Source: Rhodobiaceae bacterium (GTDB lineage: Bacteria; Pseudomonadota; Alphaproteobacteria; Rhizobiales; NORP267). Taken from it: a stretch of DNA of 45,775 nucleotides. Below, piece by piece: positions 1 through 7,263 of this stretch (position 1 is the stretch's first letter; each line of letters opens with the position of its first letter). The translations under genes and the position numbers were made by a program. The stretch spans positions 1 to 45,775 of the forward strand of contig JAGRLG010000047.1 of the NCBI GenBank assembly GCA_020441905.1, read 5' to 3'. The notes beneath the pieces are model-generated. The model was not told where the DNA came from. It was given only the letters and a program-made list of their open reading frames with translations, and made no database searches.

Positions 1-210
1 CATCTGCCCCTGGGGTCGAAGGTCCACACCCCGCCAGGATCGGTGCACACGCCTCCGGGTTCCAAGGTGCATCTGCCCCTGGGGTCGAAGGTCCACACCC
101 CGCCAGGATCGGTGCACACGCCTCCGGGTTCCAAGGTGCATCTGCCCCTGGGGTCGAAGGTTCACACCCCGCCAGGATCGAAGGTGCACACGCCTCCGGG
201 TTCCAAGGTG
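1..210 (+). repeat. 69-bp tandem repeat inside the repeat protein
   Basis: Two identical 69-base copies run 1-69 and 70-138, and a third of 72 bases (139-210) carries one C-to-T change and an in-frame AAG insertion. Each unit begins CATCTGCCCCTGGGG and encodes 23 residues. The near-perfect DNA identity, including synonymous positions, indicates recent duplication or homogenisation. The array probably continues to the left of the window. Confidence 0.9.
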
Positions 211-396
211 CATACGCCTCCCGGATCCAAAATCCATTTACCCCTCGGATCAGCCGTGAAGATCGTGCCGAGAACCCACCAGCCGCCTGGATCGACGGTC
301 CATTCTCCGGCGGATTCGACGGTGAAACCGCCTGCGATACAGAAGGTTCCGCCCGGTGGCATCGTGATCCAGCCCAATCAGCTCCAGACCCGCTGA
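1..396 (+). CDS. Tandem-repeat protein, C-terminal part (5' end outside window)
   Basis: The reading frame is open from base 1, so the start lies outside the window; the GTG at 43 is an in-frame codon within the repeat, not a convincing start. The visible 131 residues are mostly reiterations of a 7-8 residue unit, (K)VHTPPGS alternating with KVHLPLGS, arranged as two identical 23-residue blocks and a slightly longer third one. The last ~50 residues are a degenerate version (THQPPGS, TVHSPADS, VPPGG) ending in QPNQLQTR. There is no hydrophobic segment, cysteine or catalytic motif in the visible part. The regular His/Pro/Gly/Ser pattern suggests an extended, repetitive stalk or surface structure, but that is inference. 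The following gene starts 24 bases downstream on the same strand, so the two may be cotranscribed. I do not recognise the family. Confidence 0.6.
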   Translation, partial: HLPLGSKVHTPPGSVHTPPGSKVHLPLGSKVHTPPGSVHTPPGSKVHLPLGSKVHTPPGSKVHTPPGSKVHTPPGSKIHLPLGSAVKIVPRTHQPPGSTVHSPADSTVKPPAIQKVPPGGIVIQPNQLQTR

Positions 397-420
397 TCGC
401 AACAGAAACGGGGTAGTCAA

Positions 421-1533
421 ATGAATCGCGTGTGTCGCGCCCTCATTCCGGCGGCGTTCCTGCTCGCGGCGCCGATCTTGACCGGGGTTCCGGCAGGCAG
501 CGCTCCCGTCAGCGCACAGGGCAACGCGCAGGGCAACGCGCAGGGCAACGCGCCGGCGGGTCTTTCGACAGACCTTGCCGCCGGCGCGCCTCAACTGCGC
601 ACCAATCAGCATTTCGTTGAGGACGTCACCGCTGCCAGCACCCTCGACATCGAGGACAAGGCTGCGGTTTTTGCCTGGGTATTCTCCGCGCTGCCCCAGG
701 AGGTGCGCGTCTACCCCACTGAAAACTATTATTATTTCCGCTTCCATCACCATGGAGTCGAATATGCCGGCAATTTCCGCCTCGCCGCTGTCGACCGCGA
801 CAAGGGCGTGCTGCATTTCGCCTATTTCGCCAATGCCAATAATTCCAGCGCCGACGGCGAGATGCATTACCGCCCCCTGACCGCCAGCGACAGCGTCACC
901 GTTCAGCGCAAGAGCCGCTTCGAATATGAAGTCGGCCATGGCGGCAAGAAGGTGCTTTTCCGCCTCAACGATCTGTCCAGCGTCAAACCGCCCGACGGCT
1001 TTCTGGCCGCGAACGAAACCTATCTCGGTCCGGTTTTCGACGAATCCGCCATCCGCTTCTTTCTCGTATTCAACAAGGAGCTGAGCATCTTCCACTATCT
1101 CCTTGACGAGACTCAGCCCGTCGCCGACGAGTTGCTGCCCAGCGAGGCCGGCGCCAATATCCTTATTGGCCGGCGCAGCGGATTTGCCTTCTTTTTCGAC
1201 GAGGCCGCGGGCCGCAAGATCCTGATCGGCATCAATGCCGCCAATGTTGTCGCCAACAATTACTATGACGGGCCATTCGACCAGCTGCCGGACAATTTTA
1301 TCGACGGCGACAGTCTCAGGCTCGCCATCGAGGCCTGGGATCCGGAAATGGCCGGGCAGCTGGATAATTATGGCTATCTGAAAAGCGGCGAAGGGCGCTA
1401 TCTCATCGGTCCCTACCTGCAATATTCGGATCCTTCCGAACTATCGGCTTTCCAGCAATGTGCCGACGATCCGGACGTCGGGGCGGACCAGCGCGCAGGC
1501 TGTTTCGCCATCGCCCCTCACCGCGCGCCCTAA
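421..1533 (+). CDS. Secreted protein of unknown function with N-terminal QGNA repeats
   Basis: A 370-residue protein. Residues 1-~32 form a Sec signal peptide (charged start, hydrophobic LIPAAFLLAAPIL core, likely cleavage after PVSA), so the mature protein is exported. It then begins directly with three exact QGNA repeats. The remainder is a soluble domain rich in aromatic residues (ENYYYFRFHHHGVEYAGNFR) with alternating beta-like stretches and no transmembrane helix or recognisable catalytic motif. Near the C-terminus is a QQCADDPDVGADQRAGC segment with two cysteines that could pair in the periplasm. The ATG at 421 follows ACGGGG and lies 24 bases after the repeat-protein stop. I do not recognise the family; a periplasmic or surface role is inferred from the signal peptide only. 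A long antisense frame covers it, but the signal peptide and repeats favour this strand. Confidence 0.75.
   Translation: MNRVCRALIPAAFLLAAPILTGVPAGSAPVSAQGNAQGNAQGNAPAGLSTDLAAGAPQLRTNQHFVEDVTAASTLDIEDKAAVFAWVFSALPQEVRVYPTENYYYFRFHHHGVEYAGNFRLAAVDRDKGVLHFAYFANANNSSADGEMHYRPLTASDSVTVQRKSRFEYEVGHGGKKVLFRLNDLSSVKPPDGFLAANETYLGPVFDESAIRFFLVFNKELSIFHYLLDETQPVADELLPSEAGANILIGRRSGFAFFFDEAAGRKILIGINAANVVANNYYDGPFDQLPDNFIDGDSLRLAIEAWDPEMAGQLDNYGYLKSGEGRYLIGPYLQYSDPSELSAFQQCADDPDVGADQRAGCFAIAPHRAP
517..552 (+). repeat. Three perfect 12-bp repeats (QGNA x3)
   Basis: CAGGGCAACGCG occurs three times head to tail at 517, 529 and 541, keeping frame and encoding QGNA each time. The array starts right at the predicted signal-peptidase site, so copy-number change would alter only the mature N-terminus. 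Confidence 0.9.
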
Positions 1534-1558
1534 AAAATCCCGCATCATCGCGCTTGCC

Positions 1559-1585
1559 GGGCCGGCGGACCGGCGCAGCCGGCCC
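1559..1585 (+). terminator. GC-rich hairpin after the secreted-protein gene
   Basis: GGGCCGGC (1559-1566) pairs perfectly with GCCGGCCC (1578-1585) across an 11-base loop, 26 bases after the stop codon. There is no T run after it, so it could be a terminator helped by Rho or simply an mRNA 3' end structure. Confidence 0.3.
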
Positions 1586-1672
1586 AATGACCGATACACT
1601 CTTTGGAATCACACTAATTCTTGTTGGTTTGGTTGGCCTTGACCGCGTGCGCGATTGCGCTATGACTGTGAA

Positions 1673-1687
1673 TGCAAGTCATTTGCA
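1673..1687 (+). promoter_or_regulatory. Fur-family operator-like palindrome upstream of the iron-binding protein gene
   Basis: TGCAAGTCATTTGCA is a perfect inverted repeat (TGCAA, 5-base spacer, TTGCA), 67 bases before the ATG at 1755. Alphaproteobacterial Fur/Mur sites are TGCAA...TTGCA-type palindromes, and the downstream gene encodes a ferric-iron-binding protein, so iron-responsive repression is a reasonable inference. No convincing -35/-10 pair stands out next to it. Confidence 0.5.
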
Positions 1688-1754
1688 AAAACGCCACCAG
1701 CGAGTAACACGCTTTCGATGGCGGGGCCTTGAACCCTGTTGATTGGAGGATCTG

Positions 1755-2804
1755 ATGATCAACCCGACCCTGGCGCGCGCTGCGCGCCGTATTTTTGCCG
1801 CCTCGGCGGCAACCCTCGTCTTCGTTTCCGCCGGCCTGGCCGCGGAGGTCAACGTCTATTCCTATCGCCAGCCCCAGCTGGTCGAACCCTTGTTCGAGAA
1901 ATTCACCGCCGAAACCGGCATCAAGGTCAACACCATCTTCGCCAATAAGGGCCTGATTGAGCGCATCGAGGCGGAAGGCAGGAACAGTCCCGCCGATGTG
2001 CTGCTGACCACCGATATCTCCCGTCTCGACCAGGCCGATCACATGGGCATCACCCAGCCCGCCGCCTCGGAAATCCTGGCCAAAGACATCCCCGCTCAGT
2101 TCCGCGACAAGGATGGCCGCTGGATGGCCCTGACCCTGCGCGCCCGCGTCATCTATGCCTCGCGCGAGCGGGTCAAGCAGGATGCCATCACCTATGAGGA
2201 ACTCGCCGATCCGAAATGGCGCGGCAAGATCTGCACCCGGTCCGGCCAGCACGACTATTCGCTGGGGCTGATCGCGTCCATGATCGTCCATCACGGCGAA
2301 GAGAAGGCCGAAGCCTGGCTGCGCGGCGTCAAGGCCAACCTGGCCGGCAAGCCGACCGGCAACGACCGCTCCCAGGTCAAGGGGGTCTTTTCCGGCGAAT
2401 GCGATATCGCGCTCGGCAACACCTATTACATGGGCCTGATGCAAACCAACGACAAAGAGCCGGAGCAGAAGCAGTGGGCCGAGTCGGTCAAGGTGCTGTT
2501 TCCAAATGCCGGCGACCGCGGCACCCATGTCAATGTGTCAGGCATGTTCATGGCCAAGCATGCGCCCCACCCCGCCGAGGCCCTCAAGCTGATGGAATTC
2601 CTCGCCAGCGACGAAGCCCAGCGCGTCTATGCCGAGGTCAACTTCGAATATCCGGTGAAAGCCGGCGTCGCGGCATCGGACCGGGTCCAGAGCTGGGGCA
2701 CGTTGAAGGCCGACACGGTTTCGCTCACCGAAATCGCCAGGGCCAGAGCCAAGGCCAGCGAACTGGTCGACAAGGTAGGCTTCGACGACGGCCCCGCCTC
2801 CTGA
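1755..2804 (+). CDS. Periplasmic Fe(III)-binding protein of an ABC importer (FbpA/AfuA/FutA type)
   Basis: A 349-residue substrate-binding protein that would capture ferric iron in the periplasm and pass it to an inner-membrane ABC permease. Residues 1-~30 are a Sec signal peptide (RRIFAASAATLVFVSAGLAA), followed by the typical EVNVYSYRQ start of the mature protein. The family's double-tyrosine iron-ligand site is visible as GNTYYMG (Y224, Y225). 'VNVSGMFMAKHAPHPAEALKLMEFL' is summarised here as the conserved C-lobe region near residues 258-283. The ATG at 1755 is preferred to the in-frame TTG at 1743 because GGAGGA lies six bases before it. A Fur-like palindrome is upstream and a hairpin terminator follows. 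No permease or ATPase gene is adjacent, so it must use components encoded elsewhere. Confidence 0.92.
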   Translation: MINPTLARAARRIFAASAATLVFVSAGLAAEVNVYSYRQPQLVEPLFEKFTAETGIKVNTIFANKGLIERIEAEGRNSPADVLLTTDISRLDQADHMGITQPAASEILAKDIPAQFRDKDGRWMALTLRARVIYASRERVKQDAITYEELADPKWRGKICTRSGQHDYSLGLIASMIVHHGEEKAEAWLRGVKANLAGKPTGNDRSQVKGVFSGECDIALGNTYYMGLMQTNDKEPEQKQWAESVKVLFPNAGDRGTHVNVSGMFMAKHAPHPAEALKLMEFLASDEAQRVYAEVNFEYPVKAGVAASDRVQSWGTLKADTVSLTEIARARAKASELVDKVGFDDGPAS

Positions 2805-2852
2805 CACCCGCCTCCTGGCCCGTTCGCCGCCCGAAAGGCGCTAGCGGAAAAG

Positions 2853-2888
2853 CGGCGCGCCGGATTGAAACTCCGCGCGCCGTATTTT
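2853..2888 (+). terminator. Bidirectional terminator between convergent iron-binding and cytochrome c genes
   Basis: CGGCGCGC (2853-2860) pairs with GCGCGCCG (2875-2882), and an inner GGA/TCC pair extends the stem across one bulged base. It is followed by TATTTTCC on the plus strand and preceded by GGAAAAG, which reads CTTTTCC on the minus strand, so it could stop transcription from both sides. Confidence 0.6.
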
Positions 2889-2912
2889 CCGCAAGGGCGG
2901 TCGGCCCCTCGC

Positions 2913-3272
2913 CTATTCGGCCAACGTTTCCAGAAAGGCCATCAGGGCGGAGATCTGGTCCGGCGTGAATACGAATTCCGGCATGTCCGGGTGGCCCGTC
3001 ACGATACCTTCGGCCAGCGCTTCGGCCAGTGCATCCAGCGGCCATTTCTGCGCGAACTCGCGCATCGGTGGCGCCCCCATGGCGGCGCTGTTGCCGCTGG
3101 CCTTGATCGAGTGGCAGCGCGCGCAGTTCAGTTCCGCCAGCATCTGGCCCTGATTGGCCAGGTCCTGCTGAGCCTGGGAGACATCGCTGGCGCCGGCCGG
3201 AACGGCCGCGCAAAATACCAGCGCCGAAGCGGCAATGGCGGCCGCCAGCACCCTCTTGAGTGCCTTACTCAT
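2913..3272 (-). CDS. Periplasmic mono-haem cytochrome c
   Basis: A 119-residue class I cytochrome c. Residues 1-~28 are a Sec signal peptide (VLAAAIAASALVFCAAVPAGA). The haem-binding motif is CARCH (C50, C53, H54), preceded by the usual helix GQMLAELN. The likely axial Met is in HPDMPEF, followed by a C-terminal helix (QISALMAFLETLAE). The start at 3272 has GAGGGA six bases upstream; an in-frame ATG at 3284 would add MRDR. The gene overlaps the stop of the preceding Mo-cofactor gene by eight bases (ATGAGTAA), so it is translationally coupled to the molybdenum hydroxylase operon and is its last gene. It may carry electrons from that enzyme toward the respiratory chain, but the cofactor subunits show no export signal, so the route across the membrane is unclear. 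Confidence 0.9.
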   Translation of the reverse strand: MSKALKRVLAAAIAASALVFCAAVPAGASDVSQAQQDLANQGQMLAELNCARCHSIKASGNSAAMGAPPMREFAQKWPLDALAEALAEGIVTGHPDMPEFVFTPDQISALMAFLETLAE

Positions 3273-4932
3273 GCGATCCCTCATGTTTCTTCCCCGTCTG
3301 CAATTCGCCGCTCTCAAGCTTCCTGCGCGCGGCGGCCAGCGCCTCGGGCGTATCGACATCGAGCAATGCGGCCTCGTTCGCTTCCACTTCGTGCACCGCA
3401 TCGGCATTGGCGCCGATCAGATGCCTTGCGCCGACATCGCCCTTGACCGAAGCCAGATCGCCGGCGAAGCGGGTTGAAAACAGAACCGGATTGCCCCGCT
3501 TGCCGCGATAGGTCGGCACGATGATCAATCGCCCATTTTGCGGCGAAAAAGCGGCGATCAGGCTATCGAGCAGCGCGGCGGATATTCCGGGCATATCGCC
3601 CAGGCACACCAGCACGCCGTCGCAATCGGGCGCCAGCGCGGCAAGGCCCGCCTGCAACGACGTCGAAAGCCCATCGCCATAGTCGCCATTATGAACAAAG
3701 GCGACCTTTAGGCCGCCCAGCGCCTTGCGCACCTCTTTCTCCATATGGCCGGTGACAACCGTAACCGTTTCCGCCCGGCTTTCCAGCGCCGCCAGCACGG
3801 CGCGGCGCACCAGCGGCATGCCGCCGAAATCCTCCAGCAGCTTGTTGGCCGCGCCCATGCGCCGCGAGCGCCCCGCCGCCAGCACCAGCGCCGCCACGCG
3901 CGGACCTTCCCTGTCCGGCGCCCGTTCCGTCTCGGCCCTCGGCCGCGGCCGGGTCGGAATTTCCATCAAGAGCCCCCCCGCCCCCATTGCGGTAACGTCG
4001 CGCCGCTTCACCGGCAGGTCGGCCAGCAGGCGTTGCAGCACCCAGTCGAAACCGTTTTCCTTCGGACTGCGGGCGCAGCCCGGCGCCCCGATCACCGGCA
4101 CCGCGCCGATACGCCCGATCAGCAGCAGATTGCCCGGATCGACCGGCATGCCGAAATCCTCGACCACCCCGCCGGCGGCGCGGATCCCCGCCGGCACCAT
4201 GTCGCGCCGGTCGATGATCGCCGAGGCGCCGAAAATGACGATAAGGTCATGACCAGACGCGGCCAGCGCCGCCGCCGCGCGGCCGATTTCGCCAGCCTCA
4301 TGCCGGCAGCGGATTTCTTGCCCCGACACCGAACCAAGCGCCGTCAGCCGCTGGTCGAGCACCCTGCGCGTCTTTTCCAGCATCTTGTCGCTGGTGCCCT
4401 CGACCCGCGTCGCCACAACCCCGACGCGCCGGGCGCGGAAGGGCGCGACAGCGGCCATCGGCGCATATTTTTTCGCCACTGAAAGGGCGCGCTCCAAGGT
4501 GCGTTCGCGCACCGCATAGGGAATGATCTTGACCGTCGCCACCATCTGCTCCGGGCCGACGCGGGCGAAAGGCGGCAGGCTGGCCAGCGTTATCGCTTCG
4601 TCGATGCGGTTGAGCCGGGTGATCGCCGAGGCGTCGCACTGAAAAATGCCTCCGCAGCGCGCGAACAGGTTGACGCGGCCGGTTGCCGCCGGGTCCAGGC
4701 GCAGATTGGCCCCGCCCAGCGCTTCGGCGAGCAGCGTTGCCGCCTTGTCCTCGTGCACGTCGCCCTTTTCCAGCCTGGCGACGACGATTTCCCGGATCCC
4801 GCTATTGGCCAGAACCTCGATATCCTTGGCCAGCAGCACCTGGCCTTTCCGGATCACCCCTTGCGAATGGCGCACCGAATGGGCCGAGATGGCTCCTTCC
4901 GCGCGGGCCACGGGCACAGCGCCGAATTTCAT
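3265..4932 (-). CDS. Molybdopterin-binding domain fused to MobA-like nucleotidyltransferase
   Basis: A 555-residue two-domain protein for molybdenum cofactor maturation. Residues 1-~330 resemble MoeA/MogA-type molybdopterin-binding proteins (KFGAVPVARAEGAISAHSV at the start; IVIFGASAIIDRRDM and GMPVDPGNLLLIG in the middle). Residues ~345-545 form an NTP-transferase domain with the nucleotide-binding motif LAAGRSRRMG (351-360) and a CLGDMPGI metal-binding region, as in CTP- or GTP-dependent molybdopterin transferases. The true start is the ATG at 4932, which overlaps the stop of the XdhC-C gene as ATGA; the open frame continues upstream but only as an overlap shadow. Position in the operon suggests that it makes the cytosine-dinucleotide form of the cofactor for CoxL, which is typical of this enzyme family. 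The exact nucleotide is an inference. Confidence 0.88.
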   Translation of the reverse strand: MKFGAVPVARAEGAISAHSVRHSQGVIRKGQVLLAKDIEVLANSGIREIVVARLEKGDVHEDKAATLLAEALGGANLRLDPAATGRVNLFARCGGIFQCDASAITRLNRIDEAITLASLPPFARVGPEQMVATVKIIPYAVRERTLERALSVAKKYAPMAAVAPFRARRVGVVATRVEGTSDKMLEKTRRVLDQRLTALGSVSGQEIRCRHEAGEIGRAAAALAASGHDLIVIFGASAIIDRRDMVPAGIRAAGGVVEDFGMPVDPGNLLLIGRIGAVPVIGAPGCARSPKENGFDWVLQRLLADLPVKRRDVTAMGAGGLLMEIPTRPRPRAETERAPDREGPRVAALVLAAGRSRRMGAANKLLEDFGGMPLVRRAVLAALESRAETVTVVTGHMEKEVRKALGGLKVAFVHNGDYGDGLSTSLQAGLAALAPDCDGVLVCLGDMPGISAALLDSLIAAFSPQNGRLIIVPTYRGKRGNPVLFSTRFAGDLASVKGDVGARHLIGANADAVHEVEANEAALLDVDTPEALAAARRKLESGELQTGKKHEGSHE

Positions 4933-5624
4933 GCCGCTTCCCCCGGTCCGAGGCGCAGCGCGGCGATGACCTGGCCCAGCACCGAAACGGCGATCTCCGC
5001 TGGCGAAACGGCGCCGATATCGAGGCCGATCGGGGCATGGATGCGCGCGATATCCGCATGCGTGAAGCCGGCCGCCGTCAGCCGGTCCACCCGCTTGGCA
5101 TGGGTGCGCTTCGACCCCAGCGAGCCAATATAGAAACAGTCGCGCCGCAGGGCATGAATGAGCGCCGGATCGTCGATCTTGGGATCGTGGGTCAGCGTCG
5201 CCACCCCGGTATAGCGGTCGATGGCAAGGCCGGGCAGCGCGCTGTCGGGCCATTCGGCCAGCAGCGGCACGCCGGGAAAGCGCTCCGGGGTGGCAAAGGC
5301 GGTGCGCGGATCGACGATGGTAACGTCGAAGCCGGCGGCTGCGGCCATCGGATAGAGCGCCTGGCTGATATGCACCGCGCCGATCAGCACCAGGCGCGGC
5401 GGCGGCACGAAGACATTGAGGAACACCGCCTCGCCGCCATGCTCGACGGTCACGCTCTTGCCCTGGCGAAAGGCCTTGCGATAGCTCTCGGCCAGGGGCG
5501 CGGCGGCATCCAAATGCGATTCCAGAACAAGCTCCTGGGCGCCGCTGTTCAGATTTGTTGCGAGCAATGCGCCGCGCCGCGCCGCCCGCTCTTCATTCAG
5601 TATTTTCAGCGTTTCGGGTTTCAT
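4929..5624 (-). CDS. XdhC family protein, C-terminal Rossmann-type domain
   Basis: A 231-residue member of the XdhC/CoxI family, chaperones that bind molybdenum cofactor and help sulfurate and insert it into hydroxylases. The N-terminal ~75 residues are a family-specific segment. From ~residue 76 follows a Rossmann-like domain (PRLVLIGAVHISQALYPMA, then VTIVDPR), ending with the conserved GLDIGAVSPAEIAVSVLGQVIAAL. The usual GAGHVA-type glycine loop reads IGAVHIS here. The N-terminal XdhC domain is encoded separately by the next gene upstream, ending seven bases before this start, so the two probably act as a pair. The stop overlaps the downstream start as ATGA. Confidence 0.88.
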   Translation of the reverse strand: MKPETLKILNEERAARRGALLATNLNSGAQELVLESHLDAAAPLAESYRKAFRQGKSVTVEHGGEAVFLNVFVPPPRLVLIGAVHISQALYPMAAAAGFDVTIVDPRTAFATPERFPGVPLLAEWPDSALPGLAIDRYTGVATLTHDPKIDDPALIHALRRDCFYIGSLGSKRTHAKRVDRLTAAGFTHADIARIHAPIGLDIGAVSPAEIAVSVLGQVIAALRLGPGEAA

Positions 5625-5630
5625 GCGCGC

Positions 5631-5954
5631 TCAGGCCAACGGCTCGACAAAGACCTGGATCCTGCCGCCGCAGGACAGGCCGACCTGCCACGCCGTCTCG
5701 TCGGCGACACCGAATTCGATCAGCTTCGCCGCGCCGCTCTCGATCACGCCCAGCGCCTCGGTCACCACCGCGCCCTCGACGCAGCCGCCGGAAACCGAAC
5801 CCTCGAAATTGCCGTCCTGGTCGATCACCAGCTGGCTGCCGGCCGGGCGCGGCGCCGAACCCCAGGTTGAAACCACGGTCGCCACCGCGACCTGCCGGCC
5901 GGCCTCGTGCCAGGCCTGCGCCGTTTTCAGAAGATCAGTCTGCTGTTCGCTCAA
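5631..5954 (-). CDS. XdhC family protein, N-terminal (CoxI-like) domain only
   Basis: A 107-residue protein corresponding to the N-terminal domain of XdhC/CoxI: helix (LLKTAQAWHEAGRQVAVATVV), then STWGSAPRPAGSQLVI, then GSVSGGCVEGAVV with the conserved cysteine expected to contact the cofactor, and a late GLSCGGRIQVFVE with a second cysteine. I chose the TTG at 5954 because AAGGAGG lies seven bases upstream and no ATG or GTG gives a family-length protein; a much longer open frame continues upstream but is antisense-like sequence inside coxE. With this start it overlaps the end of coxE by 20 bases. It and the adjacent 231-residue protein together equal one full-length XdhC. Confidence 0.85.
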   Translation of the reverse strand: MSEQQTDLLKTAQAWHEAGRQVAVATVVSTWGSAPRPAGSQLVIDQDGNFEGSVSGGCVEGAVVTEALGVIESGAAKLIEFGVADETAWQVGLSCGGRIQVFVEPLA

Positions 5955-7260
5955 ATCCCGCCTCCTTGTGCCGGCCGGTCTGGCCGGGCGCCCCGACAGC
6001 CGCCCCGCCAGCCGCCACTCCGGCCGCCGCGCCAGGTCCCGCCCGATCGCGGCCGAGCCATATCCTCGGGTCTGCGCCCGCGCCGGCACGGCTGTCAAGC
6101 GCCGCCGCCAAACTTGCCATGCTTTCAAGATTGTGCACCGGCCTGAATTCGTCAACATGCGGCAACAGCGCGCGAATCCCCCCCGCCCTGGCCTCGAAGG
6201 CGTCATAGCGCAGCAGCGGATTGAGCCAGATGAGGCGGCGGCACGATTTGGCGAGCCGCTCCGCCTGCCGCCCCAGCATGCCGCCTTCCTCGCGCTCCAG
6301 CCCATCAGTGACCAGCAGCACCACCGCCCCCTGCGCCAGCACCCGGCGCGACCAGCTGCGATTGAAGGCCAGCAGCGAAGAAGCGATGCGCGTGCCCCCG
6401 GACCAATCTTCCACCGCGCCCGAGACTTTCTCCAGCGCCTCGTCGCCGTCGCGCGCCGCCATGTGGCGGGTGATATTGGTCAGCCGCGTGCCGAACAGAA
6501 AGGTCGAAACGCGGGGCCGCGCATGGGCCAGCGCATGCATGAAATGCAGCATCATGCGCGAATAGCTGCTCATTGAGCCGGATATGTCGATCAAGGCGAC
6601 CAGCGGCGGCGGTTTTTCGCGCGGCGCCCGGCGCACCAGTTCGACCAGATCTCCGCTGCGCATGGCGCGCCGCAGGGTGGCGCGGGTATCGATGCTGCGC
6701 CCGCGCGGGTGCGGCCTGAAGCGGCGCGTCGCTATCCGCTCGTCGGGCAGCACCAGGGCGCGCACCAAACGCGCCGCCTCGGCGATTTCGCCCGCTGTCA
6801 TCTGCTCGAAATCCTTGCCCTGCAAGACCTCGCGCTGCGACATCGTCGCCCGCGCGTCGAACTCGGTTTCGCGCCGTCGCGGCGGATCAGGCGCGCCGTC
6901 CCGGTCGAAGGCTTGCGCCACCCGCAGGGCGGCGGCCTGGCGCCGCTCCTGACGCGGAGCTGACGGAGCCTCGGGAAGCAGCAATTGCATCATCTTTTCA
7001 AGCAGGCCGCGGCGCTGCCAGAAAGTGGCGAAGGCCTGGTCGAACACCGGCCTGTCGGCGCGCCGCGTCACCAGGGAGGCATGCAGCACCCAGTAAAAGT
7101 CGTCGCGGCCCGAAACGCCGGCCGCCTGAAGCGCCTCCAGCGCGCCGATCGCCTGCGCCGGGCCGACCCGCATGCCGGCGCCGCGCAGCAGGCGGACGAA
7201 ATGAATGACATTGTCGGCGAGCCGCCCTTCCCCAGTCCTATCTCCAGGCGGCAGGGGCAT
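5935..7260 (-). CDS. coxE: CoxE family VWA-domain protein
   Basis: A 441-residue cytoplasmic protein with a von Willebrand factor A domain whose metal-ion-dependent adhesion site is intact as DISGSMS (D225, S227, S229), with the further MIDAS threonine region around GGTRIASS and an aspartate in VTDGLE. In characterised cox operons CoxE works with the AAA+ ATPase CoxD as a remodelling pair that matures the Mo/Cu site of the hydroxylase. The first ~200 residues are the usual helical CoxE domain (DNVIHFVRLLRGAGMRVGPAQ). The last ~50 residues are a low-complexity Gly/Ala/Pro tail (AGPGAAAGVAAGGAAVGAPG), perhaps unstructured. The start codon is three bases after the coxD stop. Confidence 0.9.
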   Translation of the reverse strand: MPLPPGDRTGEGRLADNVIHFVRLLRGAGMRVGPAQAIGALEALQAAGVSGRDDFYWVLHASLVTRRADRPVFDQAFATFWQRRGLLEKMMQLLLPEAPSAPRQERRQAAALRVAQAFDRDGAPDPPRRRETEFDARATMSQREVLQGKDFEQMTAGEIAEAARLVRALVLPDERIATRRFRPHPRGRSIDTRATLRRAMRSGDLVELVRRAPREKPPPLVALIDISGSMSSYSRMMLHFMHALAHARPRVSTFLFGTRLTNITRHMAARDGDEALEKVSGAVEDWSGGTRIASSLLAFNRSWSRRVLAQGAVVLLVTDGLEREEGGMLGRQAERLAKSCRRLIWLNPLLRYDAFEARAGGIRALLPHVDEFRPVHNLESMASLAAALDSRAGAGADPRIWLGRDRAGPGAAAGVAAGGAAVGAPGQTGRHKEAGFERTAD

Positions 7261-7263
7261 CGG

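Noticed and set aside
250..1422. 390-residue minus-strand open frame opposite the secreted-protein gene
   Set aside because: It has no signal, domain or ribosome-binding site, and the plus-strand gene has a clear signal peptide. Long antisense frames are expected in such GC-rich DNA.
1701..1740. tRNA-like GGTTCAA string on the minus strand before the iron-binding gene
   Set aside because: No cloverleaf stems can be drawn around it.
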